Below, one piece after another: positions 47,380 to 56,819 of a stretch of 64,000 bases of DNA. Under the pieces are notes generated by a model. The model had not been told where the DNA came from, made no database searches, and was given only the letters and a program-made list of their open reading frames with translations. The translations under genes and the position numbers were made by a program. Every line of letters begins with the position of its first letter. Positions within the stretch are counted from its first letter, which is position 1. The DNA comes from Bog-950 sp046329535 (lineage in GTDB: Bacteria > Bacteroidota > Bacteroidia > Chitinophagales > LD1): positions 434,001 through 498,000 of the forward strand of contig JAXLUN010000001.1 of the NCBI GenBank assembly GCA_046329535.1, given 5' to 3'.

Positions 47380-49287
47380 ATGCATTATGTATCGGTCGAA
47401 AATCTCACCAAGTCTTTTGTAGAAAAACCTCTCTTTTCTAATATCACTTTCAATATTGAACAAGGCGATAAAATTGCTTTGGTAGCTAAAAACGGTGCAG
47501 GCAAAACCACTCTGCTGCGGATACTGGCTGGGCAGGATACAGCCGATAGCGGTAAAATATGGATTAACAAAGACGTAAGCGTTTCGTTTCTGGATCAAAA
47601 CCCCGTGTTTGAAGAAAAGAAAACCGTGCTGGAGAATATTCTCAGCTACAACCACCCGGTGGTGAATGTGGTGCGCGAATACGAACTGGCCATGGAACAT
47701 CATGAAGATGATAAACTTACCGACCTGATGGGCAAAATGGATGAGTTGAATGCCTGGACTTTCGAAAGCACGGTGAAAGAAATTCTCACCAGCCTCAATA
47801 TTACCGACCTCGACCAGCTGGCTGGCTCTATGTCGGGCGGGCAACGTAAGCGTTTGTCACTGGCCAAGGTATTGATTGACATCAGCTTTGGCGATCGCAA
47901 CAGTTTCCTTATTCTGGATGAGCCGACCAACCACCTCGATTTTGAAATGATTGAGTGGCTGGCTGAGTTTCTTTCCGATAACAAAACCACTCTGCTGCTG
48001 GTTACCCACGACCGCTTTTTCTTAGAAGCCGTGTGTAACGAAATTCTGGAACTCGACAACCAGCAACTATATGTTCACCGGGGCGATTTTGAAACTTATC
48101 TGCTACGCAAAATTGAACGAGAAGAATCTGAAGCGGCCTCGCTCGATAAAGCGAAGAACTTGTACCGCAAAGAGCTGGAATGGATGCGCAAACAACCCAA
48201 GGCACGCACCACCAAATCGAAATCGCGGCAGGATGCTTTTTACGAAATAGAAGGCAAAGCCACAGCACGCAAAGCCGATGACAAACTGCAATTGCAGGTG
48301 AAAATGACCCGCATTGGCGGCAAAATTCTGGAACTTAAAAAGGTCTATAAATCATTTGGCGATAAAACTATCCTCAAAGGGTTCGATTATACATTTAAGC
48401 ACCGTGAGCATATTGGCATTATCGGTAAAAACGGAGTAGGTAAATCTACCTTTCTAAATATTATCATGGGTATTGAGCAACCCGACAGCGGCAAAATAAA
48501 CACAGGTGAAACTGTGGTGTTTGGCTACTTCCATCAACAGGGGCTGCAAACCAAAGAAGACAAGCGTGTTATTGAATTTGTAAAAGACATTGCAGAGCAC
48601 TTTCCTTTGGCCGATGGCACCAAGGTTTCAGCCGGGCAGTTTCTGCAACTGTTTCAGTTTACACCCGACCAGCAGTACACCTACATCAGCAAGCTGAGCG
48701 GAGGCGAAAAGAAAAGACTGCAACTGCTTTCTATTCTGTTTGCCAACCCCAACTTTCTCATATTAGATGAGCCAACCAACGACCTCGACTTGGTTACCCT
48801 GGCCGTGCTCGAAGACTTTCTGGAACAGTATCAGGGATGCGTTATCATTGTATCGCACGACCGATACTTTATGGATAAACTCGTAGACCACCTCTTTGTA
48901 TTTGAAGGCGATGGCAACGTAGCCGATTTTCCGGGCAACTACACCCAGTGGCGGATGGACGAGGTGCGCAAAAAGAAAAACTTGCCTACCCAAATACAAA
49001 ACAACCAACTAACCAGTATTGCACAAGCCCCAGCTGCTGCCTCACCTGTAGCCACCCCGCCAGCCGACAAGAAAAAACTCACTTTTAAGGAAAAACTGGA
49101 GTTTGAAAACCTGCAAAAGGAAATACCCCTACTGGAAACCGAAAAAACAGAGCTGAACGAAAAGATTAACTCCGGCAACTTTCAGTATGAGGAGCTTACC
49201 AAACTGCTCAACCGCCTCACCGAAGTAACCAACCTGCTGGAACAAAAAGAACTTCGCTGGCTCGAGCTAAGCGAATACCCGCATTAA
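47380..49287 (+). CDS. uup: ABC-F-family ATPase, Uup-like
   Basis: ATG 47380 (MHYVSVENLTKSF) is the start. The 635-residue soluble protein has two ABC domains. Walker A motifs are KNGAGKTT and KNGVGKST; signature motifs are MSGGQRKR and LSGGEKKR; Walker B/H motifs are FLILDEPTNHLD and FLILDEPTNDLD. A C-terminal coiled coil (about residues 565-635, KEKLEFENLQKEIPLLETEK) marks the Uup branch. ABC-F proteins act on ribosomes or branched DNA; Uup has been linked to both. There are no membrane segments. Confidence 0.92.
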   Translation: MHYVSVENLTKSFVEKPLFSNITFNIEQGDKIALVAKNGAGKTTLLRILAGQDTADSGKIWINKDVSVSFLDQNPVFEEKKTVLENILSYNHPVVNVVREYELAMEHHEDDKLTDLMGKMDELNAWTFESTVKEILTSLNITDLDQLAGSMSGGQRKRLSLAKVLIDISFGDRNSFLILDEPTNHLDFEMIEWLAEFLSDNKTTLLLVTHDRFFLEAVCNEILELDNQQLYVHRGDFETYLLRKIEREESEAASLDKAKNLYRKELEWMRKQPKARTTKSKSRQDAFYEIEGKATARKADDKLQLQVKMTRIGGKILELKKVYKSFGDKTILKGFDYTFKHREHIGIIGKNGVGKSTFLNIIMGIEQPDSGKINTGETVVFGYFHQQGLQTKEDKRVIEFVKDIAEHFPLADGTKVSAGQFLQLFQFTPDQQYTYISKLSGGEKKRLQLLSILFANPNFLILDEPTNDLDLVTLAVLEDFLEQYQGCVIIVSHDRYFMDKLVDHLFVFEGDGNVADFPGNYTQWRMDEVRKKKNLPTQIQNNQLTSIAQAPAAASPVATPPADKKKLTFKEKLEFENLQKEIPLLETEKTELNEKINSGNFQYEELTKLLNRLTEVTNLLEQKELRWLELSEYPH

Positions 49288-49423
49288 AAAGCAACATACC
49301 AACTGTCATTAATATAAGACTACCTCATTGTGGAAAGTGCCCTTTTGTTAGGGTAGTATAACATCATTATATATCCCCCAAACCTTAACAGGTAAGCTTC
49401 AGCTAATTCTTATTTTTAAGGCC

Positions 49424-50086
49424 ATGAAAAAAACCGCATTAATAATAGGTGCTACCGGTTTGGTAGGAGAGCAATGCCTCTGTTTGTTGCTCAGCAGCGG
49501 GTACTACGGTAAAGTCATTGCGCTCACCCGTAAAAAACTAAGCATCACTCATGCCGTCCTGGAAAACCCTGTTGTGAACTTTGATCAGCCGGATACCTAT
49601 GCACACTTGGTAAAAGCCGATGATATTTACTGCGCTATAGGTACCACTATTGGCAAGGCCGGTAGTCAGCAGGCCTTTAAAAAAGTTGATTTCTACCTGC
49701 CCCTGCAGGTGGCGCAGGCCGCTAAAGCCAACGGGGCACAAACGTTTGTGCTGGTATCTTCGTTCGGGGCCGATGCCTCTTCGGGCGTGTTTTACAGTCG
49801 CATCAAAGGCGAGCTGGAACAGGCTCTGGCCCAACTGCATTTCCAATCGCTGCTTATCTTTCGGCCTTCTATATTATTGGGCGATAGAAAAGAAAAACGA
49901 ACTGGTGAAGAGCTTGGTCGCTGGGTAGCCGAAAAGATGCCGTTCCTGTTTGCCGGGCCTTTGAAAAAGTATCGGGGCACACCGGCCGATTGGCTGGCGC
50001 GGGTGATGCTGCAAACAGCTCAGCAAAAGAACAGTGGCGTACGGATTATTGAAAACGAAGAGATATTTATTTTAGGAGAAAAGTAA
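49424..50086 (+). CDS. NAD(P)-binding atypical SDR-like oxidoreductase
   Basis: A 220-residue Rossmann-fold protein. The N-terminal LIIGATGLVGEQCL is the dinucleotide-binding loop; YCAIGTTIGKAGSQQAFKKVD and FVLVSSFGADASSGVFYSRIKGE (shown in parts: GTTIGKAGS, VSSFGADA, YSRIKGE) carry the YxxxK-type pair. Similar to the HTATIP2/Tip30 and YwnB group of atypical SDRs; the substrate is unknown. It starts the + strand string that continues 4 bp later with the CapA-like gene. Confidence 0.85.
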   Translation: MKKTALIIGATGLVGEQCLCLLLSSGYYGKVIALTRKKLSITHAVLENPVVNFDQPDTYAHLVKADDIYCAIGTTIGKAGSQQAFKKVDFYLPLQVAQAAKANGAQTFVLVSSFGADASSGVFYSRIKGELEQALAQLHFQSLLIFRPSILLGDRKEKRTGEELGRWVAEKMPFLFAGPLKKYRGTPADWLARVMLQTAQQKNSGVRIIENEEIFILGEK

Positions 50087-50089
50087 GTT

Positions 50090-52543
50090 ATGACGCGATT
50101 AGTGATTGGTGTATGGTATGTTTTGTGGTTGCTGCAACCCCTGCATGCGCAGGAAACAACCGAACCTCTGATAGATATTAAACAAAGGCTGCTCCGCGCC
50201 CCGCACCACGATATAGAGGAGGTGGATTCTTTCAGCAAGCTGCATTTGATGATAGCCGGTAACCTGTATCAAACCGAGAAGCACATCAACTATGCCTACG
50301 ATGAAAAAACCCAGCGATACGATTTTAAAAATGAGCTGAAGTATATACAGCCCCTACTCAACCTGGGCGATATTACTATTGCCAACCTTAGAACATCTTT
50401 TGGCAACAACATTAAAAACATGTTTTCTTCGCCCGATGAGTTTGCGCTGGCCGTAAAATACTCGGGCATTAATGCCTTGATGCATGCCAACCTGCATGCT
50501 GCCAACGTAGATAAAGCTACACTGAAACGCACCCGTGATTTGCTGAACAGTTACGATTTGTTTCACACCGGTGCCTTTACCGATAACATGCAGCGCAACG
50601 GTAACTATCCGCTTATTATTAATAAAAAGGGATTTCGCATTGCCCTGCTCAACTATACCAAGCTGCTAACCCGCCCGTCTATTTCGCGCGACTTTATTAT
50701 TAACGAGTACGACAAGACCTACATTGAGCGCGATATGCGCATGGCCCGCGCCAACAAACCCGATTTTATCATCGTCTATTTCGACTGGGGTGCTAATCTG
50801 CAGGATATTCCTTCGTATGTGCAAACTGATTTAGCGCAGTTTGCTTTTCAGCAGGGCGCCAATCTGGTGGTGGGCACACAGCCCAACACTCCGCTGCGCA
50901 TAGACTACATGAACTATAACCAGAACGGAGTGATGAAAGAAGGCATTGTGGCTTACTCGCTCGGCAACCTGATAGCCAGTAACGATGAGGTGCGCAACCG
51001 CAATGGCTTTATCATGGATATGGAATTGAAGAAGAATAATTTTTCGGGCGAAACGAATGTAGATGACTGGGGCGTTATACCGGTGTATACGCACTATGAT
51101 ACCAGCTCTGCCAAAGGAACCATCAAGGTTTTTTCGGTGCCTTGTTCGGCCGTGGAGAGTGGCGATATATTACCCAACATACCATATATAGAAAAGCGAA
51201 GAGCCGTGAATGGAGCTTATGAAATAAGAAAGCTGCTGGGTTCCGTGGCCGATGAAATTCAGTATAATCTGAACGAAATGATTGTCAACAACGTGCAGGA
51301 AACGATTGAAATTACCAACGCATCACTCAACGATAAATTCAGTGCCAAGCGTGCCATTGAAATAGAACCAACCGATGCACCGGTGTTGCCGGTAGCTACC
51401 ATTGGCTCCAACAATCCGCCATCCTTAGCCATGCTGTACGATGAGCCCCCTAAAACTGATAACAAGAATGTGAAACCAGCTTTGATTACCAATTCGAAAA
51501 TGGTAAGCGAAAAGAATAAAGTCCAGCAAGTACTGGACGGTGGAGCGACACAGGCTAAAATTATGGATGGCAATAATGCTCCGCAGGCCGAAACAACTAC
51601 AACGGCCATCGAAAAAAAGGGAAGTGAAAAATTACCCGAGCCGAAGTTGGAGGCCGGTATCTCTGCTTCGCGCTCTGCAGATATCAGCACGGGTAAGCAA
51701 ACAGCCGCAGTTAAAAATACCCCGGCCAAAGATAGTAGTGTAGTGGCTGCCAACCGCGAGGCGGCTAAACCTGCTGCAGAGAATCCGGCTGTTTCTTCCA
51801 CCGCTAAAACGGCAGAAACCACCACCGGCAACAATCAGCCAGCGGTTAAAAACAATACTACGGATACCGCACCGGCAGATAAGGCGCTATCTGATCAATC
51901 AAAAACAAGTGCTGCGGCACAGGCCGAAACAGATAGTAAAAAAGCAGCAGCTCCGGTGCTTGCAAACGGAGAAGAAACCAACAGGAAAACGGCACAGCAA
52001 TCGGCAGCAACGAATAGTGAAGAAGCTGGAAAGAAAGCCGCTGCAGAATCTGCTACTGCCGATAAAAATGCCAAACCGAAGACCGATAACACCAACTACC
52101 GAACCACCGGCAAGGAGTATGAGTTGAACTCACCCGAGTATGCCGAGAGAAACAAAACCGCTAAACCGGTAACAGCAACGGAGCGCGAAAAAGAGAAGGG
52201 AATAGAAGTGGCCGCTAAAGCACCCGAGGAAATTTCGACTCATGTGAAAGGAGAACTGAAAGGCAATGTGGCTCCGGTTAAAGAAGCCAGCCTGAAACTG
52301 GTGGTGGATACGTTTTATCGTATTCAGTTTTATGCACTCAAACAATTTATACCGCTCGATACCAATTATTACACGCACCTGAAAGGCTATGAAGTGCGCG
52401 AAGAAGACGGATACTTTAAATACATGCTGGGTAAGTATCGTATTTACGAAGAGTGTGAGAAATACTGGAAAAGCCAGATTCTACCGCGATACAAACAGAG
52501 CTTTATCATTAAATACATTGATGGCAAAAGAATACTGGAATGA
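50090..52543 (+). CDS. CapA-like protein with degenerate metal sites and a C-terminal SPOR-like domain
   Basis: An 817-residue exported protein with a signal peptide cleaved near LHAQ. Residues about 50-330 follow the CapA (poly-gamma-glutamate cap, metallophosphatase-like) fold: LMIAGNLY, ITIANLRTSFG, GINALMHANLH, IALLNYT, FIIVYFDWGANLQ, GANLVVGTQPN and AYSLGNLI. Residues that normally bind metal look replaced: Asn58 for Asp, Arg101 for Glu, Asp232 for His of HWG, and Gln264/Asn266 for the HPH histidines. Residues about 430-730 are a low-complexity Ala/Lys/Thr/Glu linker. The end (about 738-817, YRIQFYALKQF ... YFKYMLGKYRIYEECEKYW) resembles a SPOR peptidoglycan-binding domain. It overlaps coaX by 4 bp. 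Likely a periplasmic scaffold; this is an inference. Confidence 0.78.
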   Translation: MTRLVIGVWYVLWLLQPLHAQETTEPLIDIKQRLLRAPHHDIEEVDSFSKLHLMIAGNLYQTEKHINYAYDEKTQRYDFKNELKYIQPLLNLGDITIANLRTSFGNNIKNMFSSPDEFALAVKYSGINALMHANLHAANVDKATLKRTRDLLNSYDLFHTGAFTDNMQRNGNYPLIINKKGFRIALLNYTKLLTRPSISRDFIINEYDKTYIERDMRMARANKPDFIIVYFDWGANLQDIPSYVQTDLAQFAFQQGANLVVGTQPNTPLRIDYMNYNQNGVMKEGIVAYSLGNLIASNDEVRNRNGFIMDMELKKNNFSGETNVDDWGVIPVYTHYDTSSAKGTIKVFSVPCSAVESGDILPNIPYIEKRRAVNGAYEIRKLLGSVADEIQYNLNEMIVNNVQETIEITNASLNDKFSAKRAIEIEPTDAPVLPVATIGSNNPPSLAMLYDEPPKTDNKNVKPALITNSKMVSEKNKVQQVLDGGATQAKIMDGNNAPQAETTTTAIEKKGSEKLPEPKLEAGISASRSADISTGKQTAAVKNTPAKDSSVVAANREAAKPAAENPAVSSTAKTAETTTGNNQPAVKNNTTDTAPADKALSDQSKTSAAAQAETDSKKAAAPVLANGEETNRKTAQQSAATNSEEAGKKAAAESATADKNAKPKTDNTNYRTTGKEYELNSPEYAERNKTAKPVTATEREKEKGIEVAAKAPEEISTHVKGELKGNVAPVKEASLKLVVDTFYRIQFYALKQFIPLDTNYYTHLKGYEVREEDGYFKYMLGKYRIYEECEKYWKSQILPRYKQSFIIKYIDGKRILE

Positions 52544-53274
52544 ACCTGGCCATAGACATAGGCAATACACAGACAAAGATAGGCTTGTTCGAAGAGAACG
52601 AATTGAAAGAGGTCTTTCTGAAAGAAGATGCTCTGTCTGAAATACTGGCTGCTCATCTGGTGCAATATGCTATTCTTTCTAAAACCGGTGCAAGCGATGT
52701 GGTAGAGTATTGGCTGAGCCGACAAAAAAATCTGCCTGTGATGAAGCTCTCCGATAAGTTGAAACTGCCACTGGAGAATCTGTACAGAACACCCGAAACA
52801 CTAGGTGCAGATCGTTTGGCCGGCAGCGTAGCGGCCTCTTCTTATTATCCGCAACATCCGGTACTCAAAATAGATTTCGGAACCTGCATTACATTCGATG
52901 TGGTCAATGCATCGGCTCAATATCTGGGAGGAGCTATTTCGCCCGGAATGATGATGCGCTTTAAAGCTCTACACAATTACACCTCTAAATTGCCCCTGAT
53001 TGACCCCATGCAGTTTACACAGTATGATTTAACCGGCACCGATACGGCCAGCTCTATTTTGAGCGGAGTGGTGAACGGAGTGGTGCATGAAGTGGAAGGC
53101 ATAATAAATGATTACTCTCAGCGTTTTGACAACCTGAAAGTGGTAGCAACCGGAGGCGATGCCGGTTTATTTGTTACTCTGCTCAAAAGTGAGATATTTG
53201 CCCGCCCCTATTTGGTGTTGGAGGGATTAAACCGTATTTTGAATTATAATATTAAAGGTGAAAGCAAAAGTTAG
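52540..53274 (+). CDS. coaX: Type III pantothenate kinase
   Basis: A 244-residue ASKHA-fold kinase for the first step of CoA synthesis. LAIDIGNTQTKIGLF is the phosphate-1 motif; LGADRLAGSVAA, KIDFGTCITFDVV and YLGGAISPG are the family blocks; VVATGGDAGLF is near the C-terminus. The start overlaps the preceding stop in ATGA. The coaX-outer membrane protein-lptC order recurs in Bacteroidota. Confidence 0.94.
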   Translation: MNLAIDIGNTQTKIGLFEENELKEVFLKEDALSEILAAHLVQYAILSKTGASDVVEYWLSRQKNLPVMKLSDKLKLPLENLYRTPETLGADRLAGSVAASSYYPQHPVLKIDFGTCITFDVVNASAQYLGGAISPGMMMRFKALHNYTSKLPLIDPMQFTQYDLTGTDTASSILSGVVNGVVHEVEGIINDYSQRFDNLKVVATGGDAGLFVTLLKSEIFARPYLVLEGLNRILNYNIKGESKS

Positions 53275-54586
53275 TTCTGTATTTCAATTGACCGGTCGCA
53301 AATTTCAGGCTGTTTTTGCTCTATGCATTCTTCTTTTTACCCAACAGACTTTTGCTCAGGCAGTTTCTCCGTACTCGCGTTACGGTTTAGGTTACGTGCG
53401 CTCTACGGTATTTTCAGCTAATCAGGCCATGGGTCATTTAGCCGCACCCTATGCCAGCACTATTAATATTAATGCGACCAATCCGGCATCGTATGCTTCG
53501 CTAACCCGTACTACAATTGAACTGGGTGCCAATTTTGATGGTGTGAATATTGTTACCAACGATTCAACCTACAAAGGAACGCAGGGCTCTATCAATCACT
53601 TTGCAGCAGCTTTTGTACCTACACCCAAAAGAAATAACTGGGCAGTGAGTGTTGGCTTGTTGCCGTTTTCTAACATCAATTACAACTTCATTCAAAATTT
53701 CTCTGATTCTTCTATCGGAACTTACCGCCAGATATTCAGCGGCAAGGGATCTTTGTATCAGGTTTATGCCGGTGGGGCTTATAAAGTGAAAGGTTTTTCC
53801 ATTGGCACTAACCTAGGCTTTCTTTTTGGTAAACTCGACTATCAAAAAACCATCACTTTTCCCGATACGGCTTATGCCTATAGCACCCGCAATGTGACGA
53901 ACCTGAACGTTAAGAGTTTTGTATACACCATAGGCGTGCAGTATCAGAGAAGAATTTTTCATAACAACAACGACCCGGACCAGCGCAACGATATTTTTAT
54001 GACGGTAGGTGCCTATGGTTCCAGCGGCATGAAAATGAATGCCAAGCTCTCGAAATACTGGGAGCGTTTTCAATACAGTGCTACTTACGGATTGGTAGTG
54101 GTAGACACGCCTCAGTCAAAGTTTGAAACCAAAGAAAAAATCAACCTGCCGTTTAACATCGGTGTGGGGGTTATGTTTGGTAATGAGCGTTTCTGGATGC
54201 TGGGAACCGATTTTAAATTCATGAACTGGAAACAGTATTCCACTCCGCTGGATAATGGCAACCTGTCTGACAGCTGGAGATTGTCTTTCGGATTTCAGGT
54301 TACACCCAAGTATGATGATAACCGGAAATACTTCAATCGCGTGCAATATCGTTTAGGCGGATATTTTGGTAAAAGCGAAATCAGTTTTCAGGGTAAAGGT
54401 CTAAGCGAAGCCGGTGGAACAGTCGGGTTTGGTTTCCCTTTCAAATCGCTCGGTCGTCTGAATATCACAGCGGATATAGGAACGCGCGGAGGAAGTGACA
54501 AATCGGTGATTCGTGAAAACTACTATAAACTCACCTTCGGCTTTGTGCTGAATGATATCTGGTTCATTAAACGCAAGTTTGATTAA
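53258..54586 (+). CDS. Outer-membrane beta-barrel protein
   Basis: A 442-residue protein with an N-terminal signal peptide (FQAVFALCILLFTQQTFAQA). The body has alternating aromatic/polar strands and begins SPYSRYGLGYVRSTVFSANQAMG, typical of Bacteroidota outer-membrane proteins related to FadL/OmpP1. A C-terminal aromatic-rich strand (YYKLTFGFVLNDIWFIKRKFD) fits a barrel end. GTG 53258 is the start and overlaps coaX by 17 bp. Transport substrate or assembly role unknown; genomic linkage to lptC hints at an envelope role. Confidence 0.8.
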   Translation: MKAKVSSVFQLTGRKFQAVFALCILLFTQQTFAQAVSPYSRYGLGYVRSTVFSANQAMGHLAAPYASTININATNPASYASLTRTTIELGANFDGVNIVTNDSTYKGTQGSINHFAAAFVPTPKRNNWAVSVGLLPFSNINYNFIQNFSDSSIGTYRQIFSGKGSLYQVYAGGAYKVKGFSIGTNLGFLFGKLDYQKTITFPDTAYAYSTRNVTNLNVKSFVYTIGVQYQRRIFHNNNDPDQRNDIFMTVGAYGSSGMKMNAKLSKYWERFQYSATYGLVVVDTPQSKFETKEKINLPFNIGVGVMFGNERFWMLGTDFKFMNWKQYSTPLDNGNLSDSWRLSFGFQVTPKYDDNRKYFNRVQYRLGGYFGKSEISFQGKGLSEAGGTVGFGFPFKSLGRLNITADIGTRGGSDKSVIRENYYKLTFGFVLNDIWFIKRKFD

Positions 54587-54587
54587 C

Positions 54588-55205
54588 ATGATTGTTGCAG
54601 ACCAAAGACCTCATGGCTCGGTTGGTTTGAAAATGGAGCAGGCACCACTTTCATTTTTTCATGGGTCTTTCTTTTTATTCTGTCTCATGGTGGTGAGCTT
54701 GTCTTCCTGTAGCAACTCCATGGAAGAGGCCAAGTTGATTGTATCTCGTGCCAATGTAAATATTGAGCAGGGCAAAAACGTGCAGATAAATTATTCTGAT
54801 AATGGAGTGGTTCGAATACAAGCCAGCGGCCCTACCGCCACCCGCTACAATACCGAAAAACCTTATCTGGAATTTTCGGATGGCATACAGATATTGTTTT
54901 ACAATCAGGACCATCAGATAGACAGCAAACTGACCGCTAAGTATGCTACTGCCATAGAAAACAGTAAGTCGATGACAGCAAGAGATAGTGTGGTGGTTGT
55001 AAACAACAAAGGGGAACTGTTGAATACAGACGAACTGATTTGGGATGAAGACAAAAAAATTATTTACTCCAATTCGTTTGTAAAAATTACAACAGCCGAT
55101 GAGATTATATATGGCAACGGAATGATGTCGAACGAGAATTTTTCCGATTATACCATTAAGCATATTACCGGAAAAATAAAGGTAAAGACCAGCGAACTTG
55201 AATAA
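54588..55205 (+). CDS. lptC: LPS export ABC transporter periplasmic protein LptC
   Basis: ATG 54588 follows the preceding stop by 1 bp; ATG 54633 is an alternative. The product of about 205 residues has a hydrophobic leader ending in a lipobox (VSLSSC), so it is probably a lipoprotein, unlike the membrane-anchored LptC of E. coli. The rest is a LptC-type beta-jellyroll: VNIEQGKNVQINYSDNGVVRIQ, YLEFSDGIQILFYNQDHQID (given in parts) and MTARDSVVVVNNKGELLNTDELIWDEDKKIIYS (LNTDELIWDEDKK). It carries LPS across the periplasm. Confidence 0.87.
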   Translation: MIVADQRPHGSVGLKMEQAPLSFFHGSFFLFCLMVVSLSSCSNSMEEAKLIVSRANVNIEQGKNVQINYSDNGVVRIQASGPTATRYNTEKPYLEFSDGIQILFYNQDHQIDSKLTAKYATAIENSKSMTARDSVVVVNNKGELLNTDELIWDEDKKIIYSNSFVKITTADEIIYGNGMMSNENFSDYTIKHITGKIKVKTSELE

Positions 55206-55214
55206 ATTAGTGCT

Positions 55215-55442
55215 ATGAAAATTTTAGAATATTTTGAAAAGGCTTGGATTATGGCTATTGGTGCAAGTTTGGTTGTAGCCGTTTATAATCTTATTACCTT
55301 GAGGGTGTTTGATAACCGTGTTTACTTCCCTGTTTTTTGCGGTATGTTCTGTGCACTTATCTGGTTTAATATTCGCGGGCAAAGACGCTTTAGAGAAAAG
55401 ATGATGGGTGAGCAAAAAGAAAATGCTACCCGCAACAAGTGA
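55215..55442 (+). CDS. Small membrane protein (75 aa)
   Basis: The ATG 55215 frame encodes two hydrophobic helices (about residues 12-30 and 37-52) followed by a basic, hydrophilic tail (RGQRRFREKMMGEQKENATRNK). It begins 9 bp after lptC on the same strand, so it is probably cotranscribed and real. Function unknown; it may be an accessory of the neighbouring envelope genes. Its stop is 4 bp from that of queA on the other strand. Confidence 0.68.
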   Translation: MKILEYFEKAWIMAIGASLVVAVYNLITLRVFDNRVYFPVFCGMFCALIWFNIRGQRRFREKMMGEQKENATRNK

Positions 55443-55446
55443 AGGT

Positions 55447-56658
55447 TTATTCTTTAAAAAGCAGACTTCCATCGCCATAACTCAAAAAGCGGAAGTCATT
55501 TTCCATGGCATAGCCATATATATCACGCCATTTTTCACCAATCACTGAAGCTACTAACAACAGCAAGGTAGAATTGGGTTGATGAAAATTAGTCACCAGC
55601 CCTTTTACAATTTTCAGACTATAGGGCGGTGCAATCAGAATTTGTGTTTTGCAGATAATTCTCTTCACGCCTTTTTGGTTCATCCAGTTTAGTAAGGCGG
55701 TCAGTGCTTCACGAGCCGAATAGCTGTCGGACAACTCATAGGCATCCCATTGTTTAATTTCTAAATCGGGCAGAGATGATTCCGGATTTACTGCAGCCTT
55801 TACTCCCATCCAGTAAAGCGATTCAGTAGTGCGCAGCGAAGTGGTGCCTACTGCAATAATATTTTGCTCAAGCGATTTAAGCAGATGTTCAATAGTTTGC
55901 CTGGTAACATCTATCAACTCCGCATGCATTTCATGGCCGGACATGGTTTCGCTCTTTACTGGTTTAAAAGTGCCGGCTCCTACATGAAGAGTAATTTCCT
56001 CAACTAAAACATTTTTTGCTTTCAGTTTCTGGAATATGGTTTCGGTAAAATGCAGTCCGGCAGTTGGTGCAGCAACGGAGCCTTTATACTTTGCATAAAC
56101 GGTTTGATACCGGCTTTCATCCACTTCTGCACTTTCTCTTTTCAGGTATGGAGGAATGGGCATCATACCTGTTTTGTCTAGTATTTCTGCAAACGTAAGT
56201 TGCCTGGGCTGCCAGTTGAACTCAATGATAAAAGTATCGTTGCTTCGGTCAATAATTTCTGCACTCAACGTAAAATTAGTCGATTGATGTTGCAATACTT
56301 TTTCTTTCCATTTGGCGGCTCTTCCTACCAGACATTTCCATCGCACATTTCCTTGGCGGCTCATGACAGAGGCCATCTCTGCATTTTCTTCGGCTGGCTC
56401 CAAACAGAATATCTCAATTCTGGCTCCGGTTGAATTTTGAAAAAGCAAACGGGCCTGAATTACTTTTGTGTTATTAAAAACCAGAAGTGAGTTCTCCGGA
56501 ATGAATGCATCTATATCCCGGTAAATACTTTCAATAATAGCCCCGTTTTTATACACCAGCAACCTACTCAAATCGCGCTCCGGCATAGGGAAACGCGCAA
56601 TTCGCTCTTCGGGCAATACGTAAGTGAAGTTTTTTATTTCAAGTTGTTTCGGATGCAC
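55447..56658 (-). CDS. queA: S-adenosylmethionine:tRNA ribosyltransferase-isomerase
   Basis: A 403-residue enzyme that transfers the ribosyl moiety of SAM to 7-aminomethyl-deazaguanine in tRNA, forming epoxyqueuosine. Family motifs include YVLPEERIARFPMPERDLSRLLV (split as LPEERIARFP and ERDLSRLLV), VAAPTAGLHFT, LHVGAGTFKPV and VGTTSLRTTES. The protein is longer than the E. coli enzyme (about 356 residues), as in other Bacteroidota. The start is GTG 56658; a TATTTTCG sequence lies 4 bp upstream. Confidence 0.93.
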   Translation of the reverse strand: MHPKQLEIKNFTYVLPEERIARFPMPERDLSRLLVYKNGAIIESIYRDIDAFIPENSLLVFNNTKVIQARLLFQNSTGARIEIFCLEPAEENAEMASVMSRQGNVRWKCLVGRAAKWKEKVLQHQSTNFTLSAEIIDRSNDTFIIEFNWQPRQLTFAEILDKTGMMPIPPYLKRESAEVDESRYQTVYAKYKGSVAAPTAGLHFTETIFQKLKAKNVLVEEITLHVGAGTFKPVKSETMSGHEMHAELIDVTRQTIEHLLKSLEQNIIAVGTTSLRTTESLYWMGVKAAVNPESSLPDLEIKQWDAYELSDSYSAREALTALLNWMNQKGVKRIICKTQILIAPPYSLKIVKGLVTNFHQPNSTLLLLVASVIGEKWRDIYGYAMENDFRFLSYGDGSLLFKE

Positions 56659-56662
56659 CGGT

Positions 56663-56670
56663 CGAAAATA
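56663..56670 (-). promoter_or_regulatory. -7-like box at the queA start
   Basis: TATTTTCG on the minus strand ends 4 bp before the GTG start. A TTTG at 56690-56687 sits 16 bases upstream of it, a short but possible -33 spacing. Confidence 0.4.
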
Positions 56671-56819
56671 TATTTATGTGCAGAAACAAAGAGGTATTTT
56701 TTATTTCAAGGGAAAATAAGAGGTCTTATAAGTAGTTAACTTGCGGAGGGAATTTGCCATTCGGGTCTTCTCTTTTCGGTTAATACCCCTACATTCGTCC
56801 TCCCAACAAAACGCAACAA

